Below, piece by piece: positions 44,501 to 59,604 of a DNA stretch of 64,000 nucleotides. Source of the DNA: Cinnamomum chago (Eukaryota > Streptophyta > Magnoliopsida > Laurales > Lauraceae); NCBI GenBank assembly GCA_038049695.1, contig CP142456.1:45302001-45366000 (forward strand), written 5' to 3'. Below the pieces are notes generated by a model that did not search any database, was not told where the DNA came from, and saw nothing but the letters and a program-made list of their open reading frames with translations. The position numbers were made by a program, and so were the translations under genes. Within the stretch, counting starts at the first letter, position 1, and every line of letters begins with the position of its first letter.

Positions 44501-45751
44501 GGTAAATACCCGTGCTTTTACATATGTTTCAAACGATAAATGATTTTGCTAGATTTATATGATTACACGTGTTTTAAGGGAATACCCGAATTGTTAAATA
44601 CCCGTGCCTTGTTTTAAAGGACATTTGGTTTGTCAGATATCTATGTTTATACCTGTTTTTAAATGAATACCCGAATTGTTAAATACCCATGCTTTGAAAT
44701 AGGTTTCAAATGACACTTGTTTTGCCAGATTCCTACGTTTATACCTATTTTACATGATACCCGATTTGTTTAAATATCCATACTTTGGAATAGGTTTAAA
44801 TGAGCATTAGTCTTGTTGGATCTCTTTGGTTACACCTGTTTTAAACGATACCCGATTTATTAAATATCCATATTTCTACATAGGTTTCAAATGGACATTG
44901 GTTTTGCTAGACTGTTATGGATACCTGATTTGTTGTATACTTGTGTTTTACTTAAGTTTCAAATGAACGTTTGTTTTGTCAAACCACTATATTTATACAT
45001 GTTTTAGACGAATACCCGATTGTCAAATATCTATGATTATAGATGATGTAAATGAATACATGTTTTATTAGATGTTCATGTTTTACCCGTGCTTGAAATG
45101 AATACAAGTTTTCCCCGAGATTCCCGACTTTGCACCCGTTTAATTATATGCAGTACTTGATCGATTAGCATGATTTATTATATGTTTTATTCTTTAGTAT
45201 AATTGTGATCTTTTCATCCACCTGCCAGACCGTCGTGTCTGGCCCACTACTTTTGGTACTCAGGTTCAGATTTATTCGCCCCGAGTTGAGTGTTTTGTTG
45301 GCTTTGGAGCCATGCCTTGCAGGTTGTTTTGTCGGCTATGTCATGTAGACATTGAGTCTGACATCGGAGCTACGTCACATTTAGGTAGTAGTTTATAGCT
45401 TATTGTTGTATGGCTTTTGTTAGCCCTTTTCCTTGGGATTCTTAATTAATGTACATTGATAATTATAACTTGAACATATTTGGGAATGTAATATCCTGTT
45501 ACTGTCAGCTCTGTAATTTATTGTGATGGTTACTCCAGTCTGATATGATTCTTGATATAATAGCTATGGGCTAAAGGTTGAGTGCGACGCGGAATCCGAT
45601 GGCCACGGACTTCGGGTCGCAACACCACAAATGCTTCCGCAAAATATTCAGAATGTGTTGTCTTCACACACGCGGATCCTGGGAGAAGAAAAATATAATT
45701 TATGCTTAATCCCATCTCCCGCCCCCGAGGTTTCGGTTCGGGGGCGTGACA
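41587..45751 (+). mobile_element. Array LTR 2
   Basis: 4165 bp, 6006 bp after LTR 1. Distinguishing bases: T in the CATTCTTTTTTTCC run, A in AGACATTG (about 42893), A in GATAATTATAAC (about 45464). Confidence 0.95.
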
Positions 45752-47592
45752 GACTGGTATCAGAGCGGGCAGGTTTCTAGGAAATAAAACACTCTAGGAA
45801 CCTTAAGACGTGTGGTGAGGACTCATTTTCTTTTCTTTAGTTGTTGTTTTTGTGAGTTTGTGCCTGTTTTTTTTTCTAGTGGGGGAGACTATTTTTGTCT
45901 CCTTTTCTTGTCCTTGTTTTTAGTGAATTTGGGGGACCAAATTCTTTTCTAGTGGGGGAGAATTTAGTGTCTCCGCACCCACATTTAGTTCCTTTGCCTT
46001 GTTTTCGCGCCAGAGAGTCAGAGTTTATGGACCTAGCAGGTGTTTCTCGAAGGACTTTGGCAGAATTTTTAGCTTTTGGATGTCGCAGATGGAGCTTTAG
46101 AAGGAATTTGTGACCAATTGTTCGTCAGCAAGGAATGTGAGCAGCATATGGAGACCCAATTACAGTTGATCGTGTACCTTCAGTGGATTCATCAGGCAAG
46201 TAAGTGCGGATTTTTGGATAAACTTGGATTATTTTCCTAAGTCAGAAGACTCCATAAGCCGAAGAAATGATGGACTTTATGAGGTTTGAGGTGACTTTCA
46301 GTGGTGCAGCTTCAAAAGATGTGAAAAGTTAGAAATTCTTGAGTATTGATGAGCTTATGATGTAGAATTGTTGGACGAGGTTTAACAAGTTGAAGTTATG
46401 ATGGTGAGTCAACTCATCAGGATGTATCAGTGGATGAGTAAAAGCATAGGAAATTAGTTTTCTGCACCAGTGTAGAGAGTTACATGTGGAATTGATTGTT
46501 ACCTGATCGCATGATGAGAAGATTTAGTGGACTTTACCGACTTGTAGAACATCAGTTTGGGCAGAGTACAGATACGAGCAGAAAAAATCATCACCGATGG
46601 ACAATGACAGTTGAAGGATTCAGAGAAGAATGAATTTGACAGAAGCACACCTCACGAAGTTGGACAAGTGGAGTAGCATGACAGTGAAAGTGTTGACGGG
46701 TTTAGTCAGAGTTGGAAACTTACAGAGCGGTGAACATTGTGTTTTCAATGAGCAGATAGAGATGAGTGAAGTGTTCAGAGGACCGTTCAAATATTTGGTT
46801 GAATCAGCTTGGTATATGAAGGAGTGACAGATTCCCAAGTCATTCACCACGAAGATTGTGCATTGGCAGGAGACATAATCTCGACAACTTTGATAGAAAT
46901 GACAGAAGAGTACAGAGGACTGGACGACATTGCCTAAAGTAAGAGATATCTGGTAGTACTCAGCGCCACCAATTTTCCGAAGCCAAGGACAGATAGAAGA
47001 ACAAGACAATATTTCAAGGTAAAGGCATGTCCGAGACCTGCAGAGACCGACTATTGTGCAGCGGATCAAGAGCAACGGACGGAAACGGTTAGAGCTTCAA
47101 ATGTTGAAGAATGGTGAAAGGACAAGCATGATTGTGTCAGAGACTGATTGCTGCGAAATGGATCAAAGCACCGAGCAGAAATAGTTGGAGCCAGCAAGAG
47201 TTCACATTGAAGATTGTGCAACTGATATGAGACCCTAGCTTCGACAGTTGTGATGAAGTCGACAGAATTGTTCCAAGAATTGTCGGCACCAGAATGACTA
47301 GGACCGAGAGACCTGGTGGAACTTTGAAGGAGTCAGAGATAGCCAATTTCCTTGAGCAGTCAGATTGGTAGAGCAGTAACAGATTTGAGCCAGTGGTGGA
47401 ATGTCTGACAACTGTTGATAGTTGACCGAAGAGTTCTACAGCGAGGATGATCCAGCGAGTCCAGTGCTTCCGAGAGGGCCATTTTGGAGCAGTCGTTTGA
47501 GGTTTTGTTTTCGAGTGTGGGATTAATGTCCCCACTTGTTTTTGAGTTTGTTTAGTTCATTTGGAGGACCAAATGTTCTAAGGGGGGGAGGA
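45752..47592 (+). mobile_element. Array internal region 2
   Basis: 1841 bp, same non-coding layout. GGACTCATTTTC near 45825 (regions 1 and 4 have GGACTCGTTTTC). Confidence 0.93.
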
Positions 47593-50500
47593 TGTGAGAA
47601 CCCGACCCCTGATCTCTTGGATTAGCGTTGTTTTATTTGTGGATTAGTTCTTTTAGTGGGATTAGTAGTTGTTGGGTTGAGTTTGTGAGATAGAATGATT
47701 TTTCTTCTAGTTTTGGGCTTTTGAGTGCTTTGGTAGCTAGTGGGGCCCTTTGGGGGTTCCCTTTTCGGCTTTGCTTTTCTTGTGAGATTTTCCCGATTTG
47801 TTTCGTATTGTGTTTTTGGCCCATTGCATTCATCTTAAGGAATCCTACAACTTTCATGTTGATCCCATATCCATTTGAGAACCCGAAACCCGATTTCTTG
47901 GCCTTGAGGGCAAAACAGTCTTTTCACACCAAATCTGTACCCAAAACCCGATATTCTCGAAATCCGTGAAACATACACTTTTTGGAAACTAGATATTTCG
48001 GCGATCATTTCTTCCTTCTTCGTCGAATTCATCCGAGGACCCGAGAGAGATGATTTCCGCCAAGTTAGTTCCTTTAGTTATGGGACCCAACCCAACCCAA
48101 CTCACTTGTTAACAAGGGAAGCCATTTCCCTTCTTCTTCATTCTTCTTTTCCAGCACAAGTGAGAAGCTAGGGCATTGTGAGGAACCCTTCCTCTTCTTC
48201 TTGCTTCCCATCACTCAATCCACTTCCAAGCTTGCACCAAGAAGAGATTGGAGGCCACCATCTTCTTCATCTCCTTGACGACTTTCTTTCCATAGCTTTT
48301 GTGGAGCTCACCAACCATTACAAGATTCCCTTAGAGCTTACCATTTCCATTAGAGGACCTTGCAAGTAAGTGTTCTTCTTCATCTTCTAGATATGTGTTC
48401 TTCTAGCCTTAGAGAACCTCCACCTTGATTATTGAGAAGTTTCCTTGTCATTTCATGGTTTAACCCATTTTAGGGCTTTTTTGGGGGTTTTTGTAGAGAT
48501 TGTTGATCTTGAGCTTGAGAAGGGATTAGGAGCTTGGATTTGCTTGATTAGAGTCAAAGGCAAGTGGATGAATGGATGGTTTTAATGTTATCAAAGTTTT
48601 ATGAGAATTCCTAAATTTATTACTTGTTCTTGATAATTTGATATAAGCTTCACATATGCTTCTTGCTATAGTTCTATTGATTTTGAAAAATGCATATTAT
48701 GGGTCTTGCTCTCTTGATTAAATCTCTTGGAAATTATGCATTTCATTTGATCAAGTTTACTCATATGGTTTTTTTTATAAAGAATAGGATTGGTTTGGCT
48801 AATCATGGTTATGTTTATGAGTTGCATTGATTTGAAATTGATACTCATTTATAGAGTTGTGCTAAAACATCTTTGGTTATGGAAATGTGATCAATAGACC
48901 TTGTTATCTATAAATGTTGACTCAAATGAACCCTTGTCTATGATGGGAACTCCTCTCCTTGTTTGGGGATTGAATGTGAAGAAAGAGGTTGGATTTAATG
49001 ATTCATTGAAGTCTTGATGGGAGTTTGATTGTAATTAGAATGTTGTTGAAGTAAGGAAAAACTCATTTGTATAAGTGTTGGAAAGGAAAAAGGAAGAGAA
49101 AGGAGGGAACTGAACTGCCAGAATTCAGTTTCTGGACAGTTCGCTCGAGCGACCATGACAGTTCGCTCGAGCGACCTGTCCAGAAAGGCATACGGGCGTT
49201 CCAGTAGCTAGTTCGCTCGACCACATTTAAATAACCGCTCGAACGATGAGTTCACTCGAGCGAACTCCCAGATTCGCTCGAGCGATGCTGTCTGCCTGGC
49301 CTGATGCGCGGGTACAGAATTCAGTTTGAGTCCAGTGGGTTTTGAGGTTTATTTTCTTCGTGGACCTTGGCTAACCTCCTCGAACTCACTCGACCATATG
49401 TGGGAGCGTCTTGAGCCGATGCTCTTCACGGTTGGTTCGGTAGCATCGAAGTTCAATACATTTCAATCTTGAACGGGATGGAACGACGCGATATCTTCGT
49501 TATATCTAAACACAAGTCTTTCCCTTGGTTATCGCGAATTCTATTCCTTTCGGTGACTGAATAGGTTGCTCGATGTTTCCGAATTAATGTCATACCTAGG
49601 ATGGACCGTTGATAATCTTGATTCTTGCTATTGTAACATCTAGAACTACCCATAAGCTCATGTTAAATTTTGGAAGTAGTAAAAGTGCATAAGGAGCCCG
49701 GAATGTCTTCAAACTCAAGGAGTACCAAGTAATTGTTATAATCGACATACGGGACCCCTATTCACTTAAATAGATCTTGAAATTAATACTTTTCCCGAAA
49801 TTGTCATAGTTCATTGTTTCACCTCTTGTCCCGAGATTTGCATTACATGACTTGTTTTCCCGAAAGCATTGAAGTTACATTAGTAATAGTTACTTGTCCC
49901 GAAATGTATTGCCCGATATGATATGACAGTGTGCCCTTGAGCACCCCCGTTTACCCGTTTATTTACGTGCCCTTGAGCACCCCCGTTTACCCGTTTATTT
50001 ACTGTACTTGATTACTTGCATATGTCTCGATTGGTTTTAACCTATGAGTCGGCATCACTAAGCTTGGATACCTTGTCAGTCTGATCCACTGACTTGGAGA
50101 TCCCTCTCCCGTCCCGCCAGCTGCAGTTTGGATCCCGATACCCGGTTATTGCCGTGGTCCCGTCCCGATACCCGGTTCGCTACCGTGGTCCCGTTCCCGT
50201 GTATTTATTATTGTATATATGATTTACGTTGAGTCTCCTCACCTTGTGTGACTGAGACCAACGTCCCGCTCTTGTCACTTCGGTGATAGAGGACTTAGCT
50301 TCTTGTGATTGCCATCTTGCCAGTTCCCGATTCCTTGGACACCCGACATGGTTTATATTGCTTACTTGTTTTCAGTTAAATGATTCATTGCTTCTATGAA
50401 AGTTGTTATTTAGATAAGTGTTAATGCTCTCTATTGTAAATTCAGTCACTATTATATTGTTTTTATGTCCTTTGCACACGCACATGTTTTACAGGAATGC

Positions 50501-51757
50501 CGGTTGGGTAAATACCCGTGCTTTTACATATGTTTCAAACGATAAATGATTTTGCTAGATTTATATGATTACACGTGTTTTAAGGGAATACCCGAATTGT
50601 TAAATACCCGTGCCTTGTTTTAAAGGACATTTGGTTTGTCAGATATCTATGTTTATACCTGTTTTTAAATGAATACCCGAATTGTTAAATACCCATGCTT
50701 TGAAATAGGTTTCAAATGACACTTGTTTTGCCAGATTCCTACGTTTATACCTATTTTACATGATACCCGATTTGTTTAAATATCCATACTTTGGAATAGG
50801 TTTAAATGAGCATTAGTCTTGTTGGATCTCTTTGGTTACACCTGTTTTAAACGATACCCGATTTATTAAATATCCATATTTCTACATAGGTTTCAAATGG
50901 ACATTGGTTTTGCTAGACTGTTATGGATACCTGATTTGTTGTATACTTGTGTTTTACTTAAGTTTCAAATGAACGTTTGTTTTGTCAAACCACTATATTT
51001 ATACATGTTTTAGACGAATACCCGATTGTCAAATATCTATGATTATAGATGATGTAAATGAATACATGTTTTATTAGATGTTCATGTTTTACCCGTGCTT
51101 GAAATGAATACAAGTTTTCCCCGAGATTCCCGACTTTGCACCCGTTTAATTATATGCAGTACTTGATCGATTAGCATGATTTATTATATGTTTTATTCTT
51201 TAGTATAATTGTGATCTTTTCATCCACCTGCCAGACCGTCGTGTCTGGCCCACTACTTTTGGTACTCAGGTTCAGATTTATTCGCCCCGAGTTGAGTGTT
51301 TTGTTGGCTTTGGAGCCATGCCTTGCAGGTTGTTTTGTCGGCTATGTCATGTAGACATTGAGTCTGACATCGGAGCTACGTCACATTTAGGTAGTAGTTT
51401 ATAGCTTATTGTTGTATGGCTTTTGTTAGCCCTTTTCCTTGGGATTCTTAATTAATGTACATTGATAATTATAACTTGAACATATTTGGGAATGTAATAT
51501 CCTGTTACTGTCAGCTCTGTAATTTATTGTGATGGTTACTCCAGTCTGATATGATTCTTGATATAATAGCTATGGGCTAAAGGTTGAGTGCGACGCGGAA
51601 TCCGATGGCCACGGACTTCGGGTCGCAACACCACAAATGCTTCCGCAAAATATTCAGAATGTGTTGTCTTCACACACGCGGATCCTGGGAGAAGAAAAAT
51701 ATAATTTATGCTTAATCCCATCTCCCGCCCCCGAGGTTTCGGTTCGGGGGCGTGACA
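47593..51757 (+). mobile_element. Array LTR 3
   Basis: 4165 bp. C in the CATTCTTCTTTTCC run, A in GATAATTATAAC, private TCACTCGAGCGA at about 49252. Confidence 0.95.
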
Positions 51758-53598
51758 GACTGGTATCAGAGCGGGCAGGTTTCTAGGAAATAAAACACTC
51801 TAGGAACCTTAAGACGTGTGGTGAGGACTCATTTTCTTTTCTTTAGTTGTTGTTTTTGTGAGTTTGTGCCTGTTTTTTTTTCTAGTGGGGGAGACTATTT
51901 TTGTCTCCTTTTCTTGTCCTTGTTTTTAGTGAATTTGGGGGACCAAATTCTTTTCTAGTGGGGGAGAATTTAGTGTCTCCGCACCCACATTTAGTTCCTT
52001 TGCCTTGTTTTCGCGCCAGAGAGTCAGAGTTTATGGACCTAGCAGGTGTTTCTCGAAGGACTTTGGCAGAATTTTTAGCTTTTGGATGTCGCAGATGGAG
52101 CTTTAGAAGGAATTTGTGACCAATTGTTCGTCAGCAAGGAATGTGAGCAGCATATGGAGACCCAATTACAGTTGATCGTGTACCTTCAGTGGATTCATCA
52201 GGCAAGTAAGTGCGGATTTTTGGATAAACTTGGATTATTTTCCTAAGTCAGAAGACTCCATAAGCCGAAGAAATGATGGACTTTATGAGGTTTGAGGTGA
52301 CTTTCAGTGGTGCAGCTTCAAAAGATGTGAAAAGTTAGAAATTCTTGAGTATTGATGAGCTTATGATGTAGAATTGTTGGACGAGGTTTAACAAGTTGAA
52401 GTTATGATGGTGAGTCAACTCATCAGGATGTATCAGTGGATGAGTAAAAGCATAGGAAATTAGTTTTCTGCACCAGTGTAGAGAGTTACATGTGGAATTG
52501 ATTGTTACCTGATCGCATGATGAGAAGATTTAGTGGACTTTACCGACTTGTAGAACATCAGTTTGGGCAGAGTACAGATACGAGCAGAAAAAATCATCAC
52601 CGATGGACAATGACAGTTGAAGGATTCAGAGAAGAATGAATTTGACAGAAGCACACCTCACGAAGTTGGACAAGTGGAGTAGCATGACAGTGAAAGTGTT
52701 GACGGGTTTAGTCAGAGTTGGAAACTTACAGAGCGGTGAACATTGTGTTTTCAATGAGCAGATAGAGATGAGTGAAGTGTTCAGAGGACCGTTCAAATAT
52801 TTGGTTGAATCAGCTTGGTATATGAAGGAGTGACAGATTCCCAAGTCATTCACCACGAAGATTGTGCATTGGCAGGAGACATAATCTCGACAACTTTGAT
52901 AGAAATGACAGAAGAGTACAGAGGACTGGACGACATTGCCTAAAGTAAGAGATATCTGGTAGTACTCAGCGCCACCAATTTTCCGAAGCCAAGGACAGAT
53001 AGAAGAACAAGACAATATTTCAAGGTAAAGGCATGTCCGAGACCTGCAGAGACCGACTATTGTGCAGCGGATCAAGAGCAACGGACGGAAACGGTTAGAG
53101 CTTCAAATGTTGAAGAATGGTGAAAGGACAAGCATGATTGTGTCAGAGACTGATTGCTGCGAAATGGATCAAAGCACCGAGCAGAAATAGTTGGAGCCAG
53201 CAAGAGTTCACATTGAAGATTGTGCAACTGATATGAGACCCTAGCTTCGACAGTTGTGATGAAGTCGACAGAATTGTTCCAAGAATTGTCGGCACCAGAA
53301 TGACTAGGACCGAGAGACCTGGTGGAACTTTGAAGGAGTCAGAGATAGCCAATTTCCTTGAGCAGTCAGATTGGTAGAGCAGTAACAGATTTGAGCCAGT
53401 GGTGGAATGTCTGACAACTGTTGATAGTTGACCGAAGAGTTCTACAGCGAGGATGATCCAGCGAGTCCAGTGCTTCCGAGAGGGCCATTTTGGAGCAGTC
53501 GTTTGAGGTTTTGTTTTCGAGTGTGGGATTAATGTCCCCACTTGTTTTTGAGTTTGTTTAGTTCATTTGGAGGACCAAATGTTCTAAGGGGGGGAGGA
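51758..53598 (+). mobile_element. Array internal region 3
   Basis: 1841 bp. Shares GGACTCATTTTC with region 2. Confidence 0.93.
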
Positions 53599-56500
53599 TG
53601 TGAGAACCCGACCCCTGATCTCTTGGATTAGCGTTGTTTTATTTGTGGATTAGTTCTTTTAGTGGGATTAGTAGTTGTTGGGTTGAGTTTGTGAGATAGA
53701 ATGATTTTTCTTCTAGTTTTGGGCTTTTGAGTGCTTTGGTAGCTAGTGGGGCCCTTTGGGGGTTCCCTTTTCGGCTTTGCTTTTCTTGTGAGATTTTCCC
53801 GATTTGTTTCGTATTGTGTTTTTGGCCCATTGCATTCATCTTAAGGAATCCTACAACTTTCATGTTGATCCCATATCCATTTGAGAACCCGAAACCCGAT
53901 TTCTTGGCCTTGAGGGCAAAACAGTCTTTTCACACCAAATCTGTACCCAAAACCCGATATTCTCGAAATCCGTGAAACATACACTTTTTGGAAACTAGAT
54001 ATTTCGGCGATCATTTCTTCCTTCTTCGTCGAATTCATCCGAGGACCCGAGAGAGATGATTTCCGCCAAGTTAGTTCCTTTAGTTATGGGACCCAACCCA
54101 ACCCAACTCACTTGTTAACAAGGGAAGCCATTTCCCTTCTTCTTCATTCTTTTTTTCCAGCACAAGTGAGAAGCTAGGGCATTGTGAGGAACCCTTCCTC
54201 TTCTTCTTGCTTCCCATCACTCAATCCACTTCCAAGCTTGCACCAAGAAGAGATTGGAGGCCACCATCTTCTTCATCTCCTTGACGACTTTCTTTCCATA
54301 GCTTTTGTGGAGCTCACCAACCATTACAAGATTCCCTTAGAGCTTACCATTTCCATTAGAGGACCTTGCAAGTAAGTGTTCTTCTTCATCTTCTAGATAT
54401 GTGTTCTTCTAGCCTTAGAGAACCTCCACCTTGATTATTGAGAAGTTTCCTTGTCATTTCATGGTTTAACCCATTTTAGGGCTTTTTTGGGGGTTTTTGT
54501 AGAGATTGTTGATCTTGAGCTTGAGAAGGGATTAGGAGCTTGGATTTGCTTGATTAGAGTCAAAGGCAAGTGGATGAATGGATGGTTTTAATGTTATCAA
54601 AGTTTTATGAGAATTCCTAAATTTATTACTTGTTCTTGATAATTTGATATAAGCTTCACATATGCTTCTTGCTATAGTTCTATTGATTTTGAAAAATGCA
54701 TATTATGGGTCTTGCTCTCTTGATTAAATCTCTTGGAAATTATGCATTTCATTTGATCAAGTTTACTCATATGGTTTTTTTTATAAAGAATAGGATTGGT
54801 TTGGCTAATCATGGTTATGTTTATGAGTTGCATTGATTTGAAATTGATACTCATTTATAGAGTTGTGCTAAAACATCTTTGGTTATGGAAATGTGATCAA
54901 TAGACCTTGTTATCTATAAATGTTGACTCAAATGAACCCTTGTCTATGATGGGAACTCCTCTCCTTGTTTGGGGATTGAATGTGAAGAAAGAGGTTGGAT
55001 TTAATGATTCATTGAAGTCTTGATGGGAGTTTGATTGTAATTAGAATGTTGTTGAAGTAAGGAAAAACTCATTTGTATAAGTGTTGGAAAGGAAAAAGGA
55101 AGAGAAAGGAGGGAACTGAACTGCCAGAATTCAGTTTCTGGACAGTTCGCTCGAGCGACCATGACAGTTCGCTCGAGCGACCTGTCCAGAAAGGCATACG
55201 GGCGTTCCAGTAGCTAGTTCGCTCGACCACATTTAAATAACCGCTCGAACGATGAGTTCGCTCGAGCGAACTCCCAGATTCGCTCGAGCGATGCTGTCTG
55301 CCTGGCCTGATGCGCGGGTACAGAATTCAGTTTGAGTCCAGTGGGTTTTGAGGTTTATTTTCTTCGTGGACCTTGGCTAACCTCCTCGAACTCACTCGAC
55401 CATATGTGGGAGCGTCTTGAGCCGATGCTCTTCACGGTTGGTTCGGTAGCATCGAAGTTCAATACATTTCAATCTTGAACGGGATGGAACGACGCGATAT
55501 CTTCGTTATATCTAAACACAAGTCTTTCCCTTGGTTATCGCGAATTCTATTCCTTTCGGTGACTGAATAGGTTGCTCGATGTTTCCGAATTAATGTCATA
55601 CCTAGGATGGACCGTTGATAATCTTGATTCTTGCTATTGTAACATCTAGAACTACCCATAAGCTCATGTTAAATTTTGGAAGTAGTAAAAGTGCATAAGG
55701 AGCCCGGAATGTCTTCAAACTCAAGGAGTACCAAGTAATTGTTATAATCGACATACGGGACCCCTATTCACTTAAATAGATCTTGAAATTAATACTTTTC
55801 CCGAAATTGTCATAGTTCATTGTTTCACCTCTTGTCCCGAGATTTGCATTACATGACTTGTTTTCCCGAAAGCATTGAAGTTACATTAGTAATAGTTACT
55901 TGTCCCGAAATGTATTGCCCGATATGATATGACAGTGTGCCCTTGAGCACCCCCGTTTACCCGTTTATTTACGTGCCCTTGAGCACCCCCGTTTACCCGT
56001 TTATTTACTGTACTTGATTACTTGCATATGTCTCGATTGGTTTTAACCTATGAGTCGGCATCACTAAGCTTGGATACCTTGTCAGTCTGATCCACTGACT
56101 TGGAGATCCCTCTCCCGTCCCGCCAGCTGCAGTTTGGATCCCGATACCCGGTTATTGCCGTGGTCCCGTCCCGATACCCGGTTCGCTACCGTGGTCCCGT
56201 TCCCGTGTATTTATTATTGTATATATGATTTACGTTGAGTCTCCTCACCTTGTGTGACTGAGACCAACGTCCCGCTCTTGTCACTTCGGTGATAGAGGAC
56301 TTAGCTTCTTGTGATTGCCATCTTGCCAGTTCCCGATTCCTTGGACACCCGACATGGTTTATATTGCTTACTTGTTTTCAGTTAAATGATTCATTGCTTC
56401 TATGAAAGTTGTTATTTAGATAAGTGTTAATGCTCTCTATTGTAAATTCAGTCACTATTATATTGTTTTTATGTCCTTTGCACACGCACATGTTTTACAG

Positions 56501-57763
56501 GAATGCCGGTTGGGTAAATACCCGTGCTTTTACATATGTTTCAAACGATAAATGATTTTGCTAGATTTATATGATTACACGTGTTTTAAGGGAATACCCG
56601 AATTGTTAAATACCCGTGCCTTGTTTTAAAGGACATTTGGTTTGTCAGATATCTATGTTTATACCTGTTTTTAAATGAATACCCGAATTGTTAAATACCC
56701 ATGCTTTGAAATAGGTTTCAAATGACACTTGTTTTGCCAGATTCCTACGTTTATACCTATTTTACATGATACCCGATTTGTTTAAATATCCATACTTTGG
56801 AATAGGTTTAAATGAGCATTAGTCTTGTTGGATCTCTTTGGTTACACCTGTTTTAAACGATACCCGATTTATTAAATATCCATATTTCTACATAGGTTTC
56901 AAATGGACATTGGTTTTGCTAGACTGTTATGGATACCTGATTTGTTGTATACTTGTGTTTTACTTAAGTTTCAAATGAACGTTTGTTTTGTCAAACCACT
57001 ATATTTATACATGTTTTAGACGAATACCCGATTGTCAAATATCTATGATTATAGATGATGTAAATGAATACATGTTTTATTAGATGTTCATGTTTTACCC
57101 GTGCTTGAAATGAATACAAGTTTTCCCCGAGATTCCCGACTTTGCACCCGTTTAATTATATGCAGTACTTGATCGATTAGCATGATTTATTATATGTTTT
57201 ATTCTTTAGTATAATTGTGATCTTTTCATCCACCTGCCAGACCGTCGTGTCTGGCCCACTACTTTTGGTACTCAGGTTCAGATTTATTCGCCCCGAGTTG
57301 AGTGTTTTGTTGGCTTTGGAGCCATGCCTTGCAGGTTGTTTTGTCGGCTATGTCATGTAGACATTGAGTCTGACATCGGAGCTACGTCACATTTAGGTAG
57401 TAGTTTATAGCTTATTGTTGTATGGCTTTTGTTAGCCCTTTTCCTTGGGATTCTTAATTAATGTACATTGATAATTGTAACTTGAACATATTTGGGAATG
57501 TAATATCCTGTTACTGTCAGCTCTGTAATTTATTGTGATGGTTACTCCAGTCTGATATGATTCTTGATATAATAGCTATGGGCTAAAGGTTGAGTGCGAC
57601 GCGGAATCCGATGGCCACGGACTTCGGGTCGCAACACCACAAATGCTTCCGCAAAATATTCAGAATGTGTTGTCTTCACACACGCGGATCCTGGGAGAAG
57701 AAAAATATAATTTATGCTTAATCCCATCTCCCGCCCCCGAGGTTTCGGTTCGGGGGCGTGACA
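53599..57763 (+). mobile_element. Array LTR 4
   Basis: 4165 bp. T in the CATTCTTTTTTTCC run as in LTR 2, but G in GATAATTGTAAC as in LTRs 1 and 5. Confidence 0.95.
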
Positions 57764-59604
57764 GACTGGTATCAGAGCGGGCAGGTTTCTAGGAAATAAA
57801 ACACTCTAGGAACCTTAAGACGTGTGGTGAGGACTCGTTTTCTTTTCTTTAGTTGTTGTTTTTGTGAGTTTGTGCCTGTTTTTTTTTCTAGTGGGGGAGA
57901 CTATTTTTGTCTCCTTTTCTTGTCCTTGTTTTTAGTGAATTTGGGGGACCAAATTCTTTTCTAGTGGGGGAGAATTTAGTGTCTCCGCACCCACATTTAG
58001 TTCCTTTGCCTTGTTTTCGCGCCAGAGAGTCAGAGTTTATGGACCTAGCAGGTGTTTCTCGAAGGACTTTGGCAGAATTTTTAGCTTTTGGATGTCGCAG
58101 ATGGAGCTTTAGAAGGAATTTGTGACCAATTGTTCGTCAGCAAGGAATGTGAGCAGCATATGGAGACCCAATTACAGTTGATCGTGTACCTTCAGTGGAT
58201 TCATCAGGCAAGTAAGTGCGGATTTTTGGATAAACTTGGATTATTTTCCTAAGTCAGAAGACTCCATAAGCCGAAGAAATGATGGACTTTATGAGGTTTG
58301 AGGTGACTTTCAGTGGTGCAGCTTCAAAAGATGTGAAAAGTTAGAAATTCTTGAGTATTGATGAGCTTATGATGTAGAATTGTTGGACGAGGTTTAACAA
58401 GTTGAAGTTATGATGGTGAGTCAACTCATCAGGATGTATCAGTGGATGAGTAAAAGCATAGGAAATTAGTTTTCTGCACCAGTGTAGAGAGTTACATGTG
58501 GAATTGATTGTTACCTGATCGCATGATGAGAAGATTTAGTGGACTTTACCGACTTGTAGAACATCAGTTTGGGCAGAGTACAGATACGAGCAGAAAAAAT
58601 CATCACCGATGGACAATGACAGTTGAAGGATTCAGAGAAGAATGAATTTGACAGAAGCACACCTCACGAAGTTGGACAAGTGGAGTAGCATGACAGTGAA
58701 AGTGTTGACGGGTTTAGTCAGAGTTGGAAACTTACAGAGCGGTGAACATTGTGTTTTCAATGAGCAGATAGAGATGAGTGAAGTGTTCAGAGGACCGTTC
58801 AAATATTTGGTTGAATCAGCTTGGTATATGAAGGAGTGACAGATTCCCAAGTCATTCACCACGAAGATTGTGCATTGGCAGGAGACATAATCTCGACAAC
58901 TTTGATAGAAATGACAGAAGAGTACAGAGGACTGGACGACATTGCCTAAAGTAAGAGATATCTGGTAGTACTCAGCGCCACCAATTTTCCGAAGCCAAGG
59001 ACAGATAGAAGAACAAGACAATATTTCAAGGTAAAGGCATGTCCGAGACCTGCAGAGACCGACTATTGTGCAGCGGATCAAGAGCAACGGACGGAAACGG
59101 TTAGAGCTTCAAATGTTGAAGAATGGTGAAAGGACAAGCATGATTGTGTCAGAGACTGATTGCTGCGAAATGGATCAAAGCACCGAGCAGAAATAGTTGG
59201 AGCCAGCAAGAGTTCACATTGAAGATTGTGCAACTGATATGAGACCCTAGCTTCGACAGTTGTGATGAAGTCGACAGAATTGTTCCAAGAATTGTCGGCA
59301 CCAGAATGACTAGGACCGAGAGACCTGGTGGAACTTTGAAGGAGTCAGAGATAGCCAATTTCCTTGAGCAGTCAGATTGGTAGAGCAGTAACAGATTTGA
59401 GCCAGTGGTGGAATGTCTGACAACTGTTGATAGTTGACCGAAGAGTTCTACAGCGAGGATGATCCAGCGAGTCCAGTGCTTCCGAGAGGGCCATTTTGGA
59501 GCAGTCGTTTGAGGTTTTGTTTTCGAGTGTGGGATTAATGTCCCCACTTGTTTTTGAGTTTGTTTAGTTCATTTGGAGGACCAAATGTTCTAAGGGGGGG
59601 AGGA
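57764..59604 (+). mobile_element. Array internal region 4
   Basis: 1841 bp. GGACTCGTTTTC as in region 1, but the other region 1 variants are absent. Confidence 0.93.
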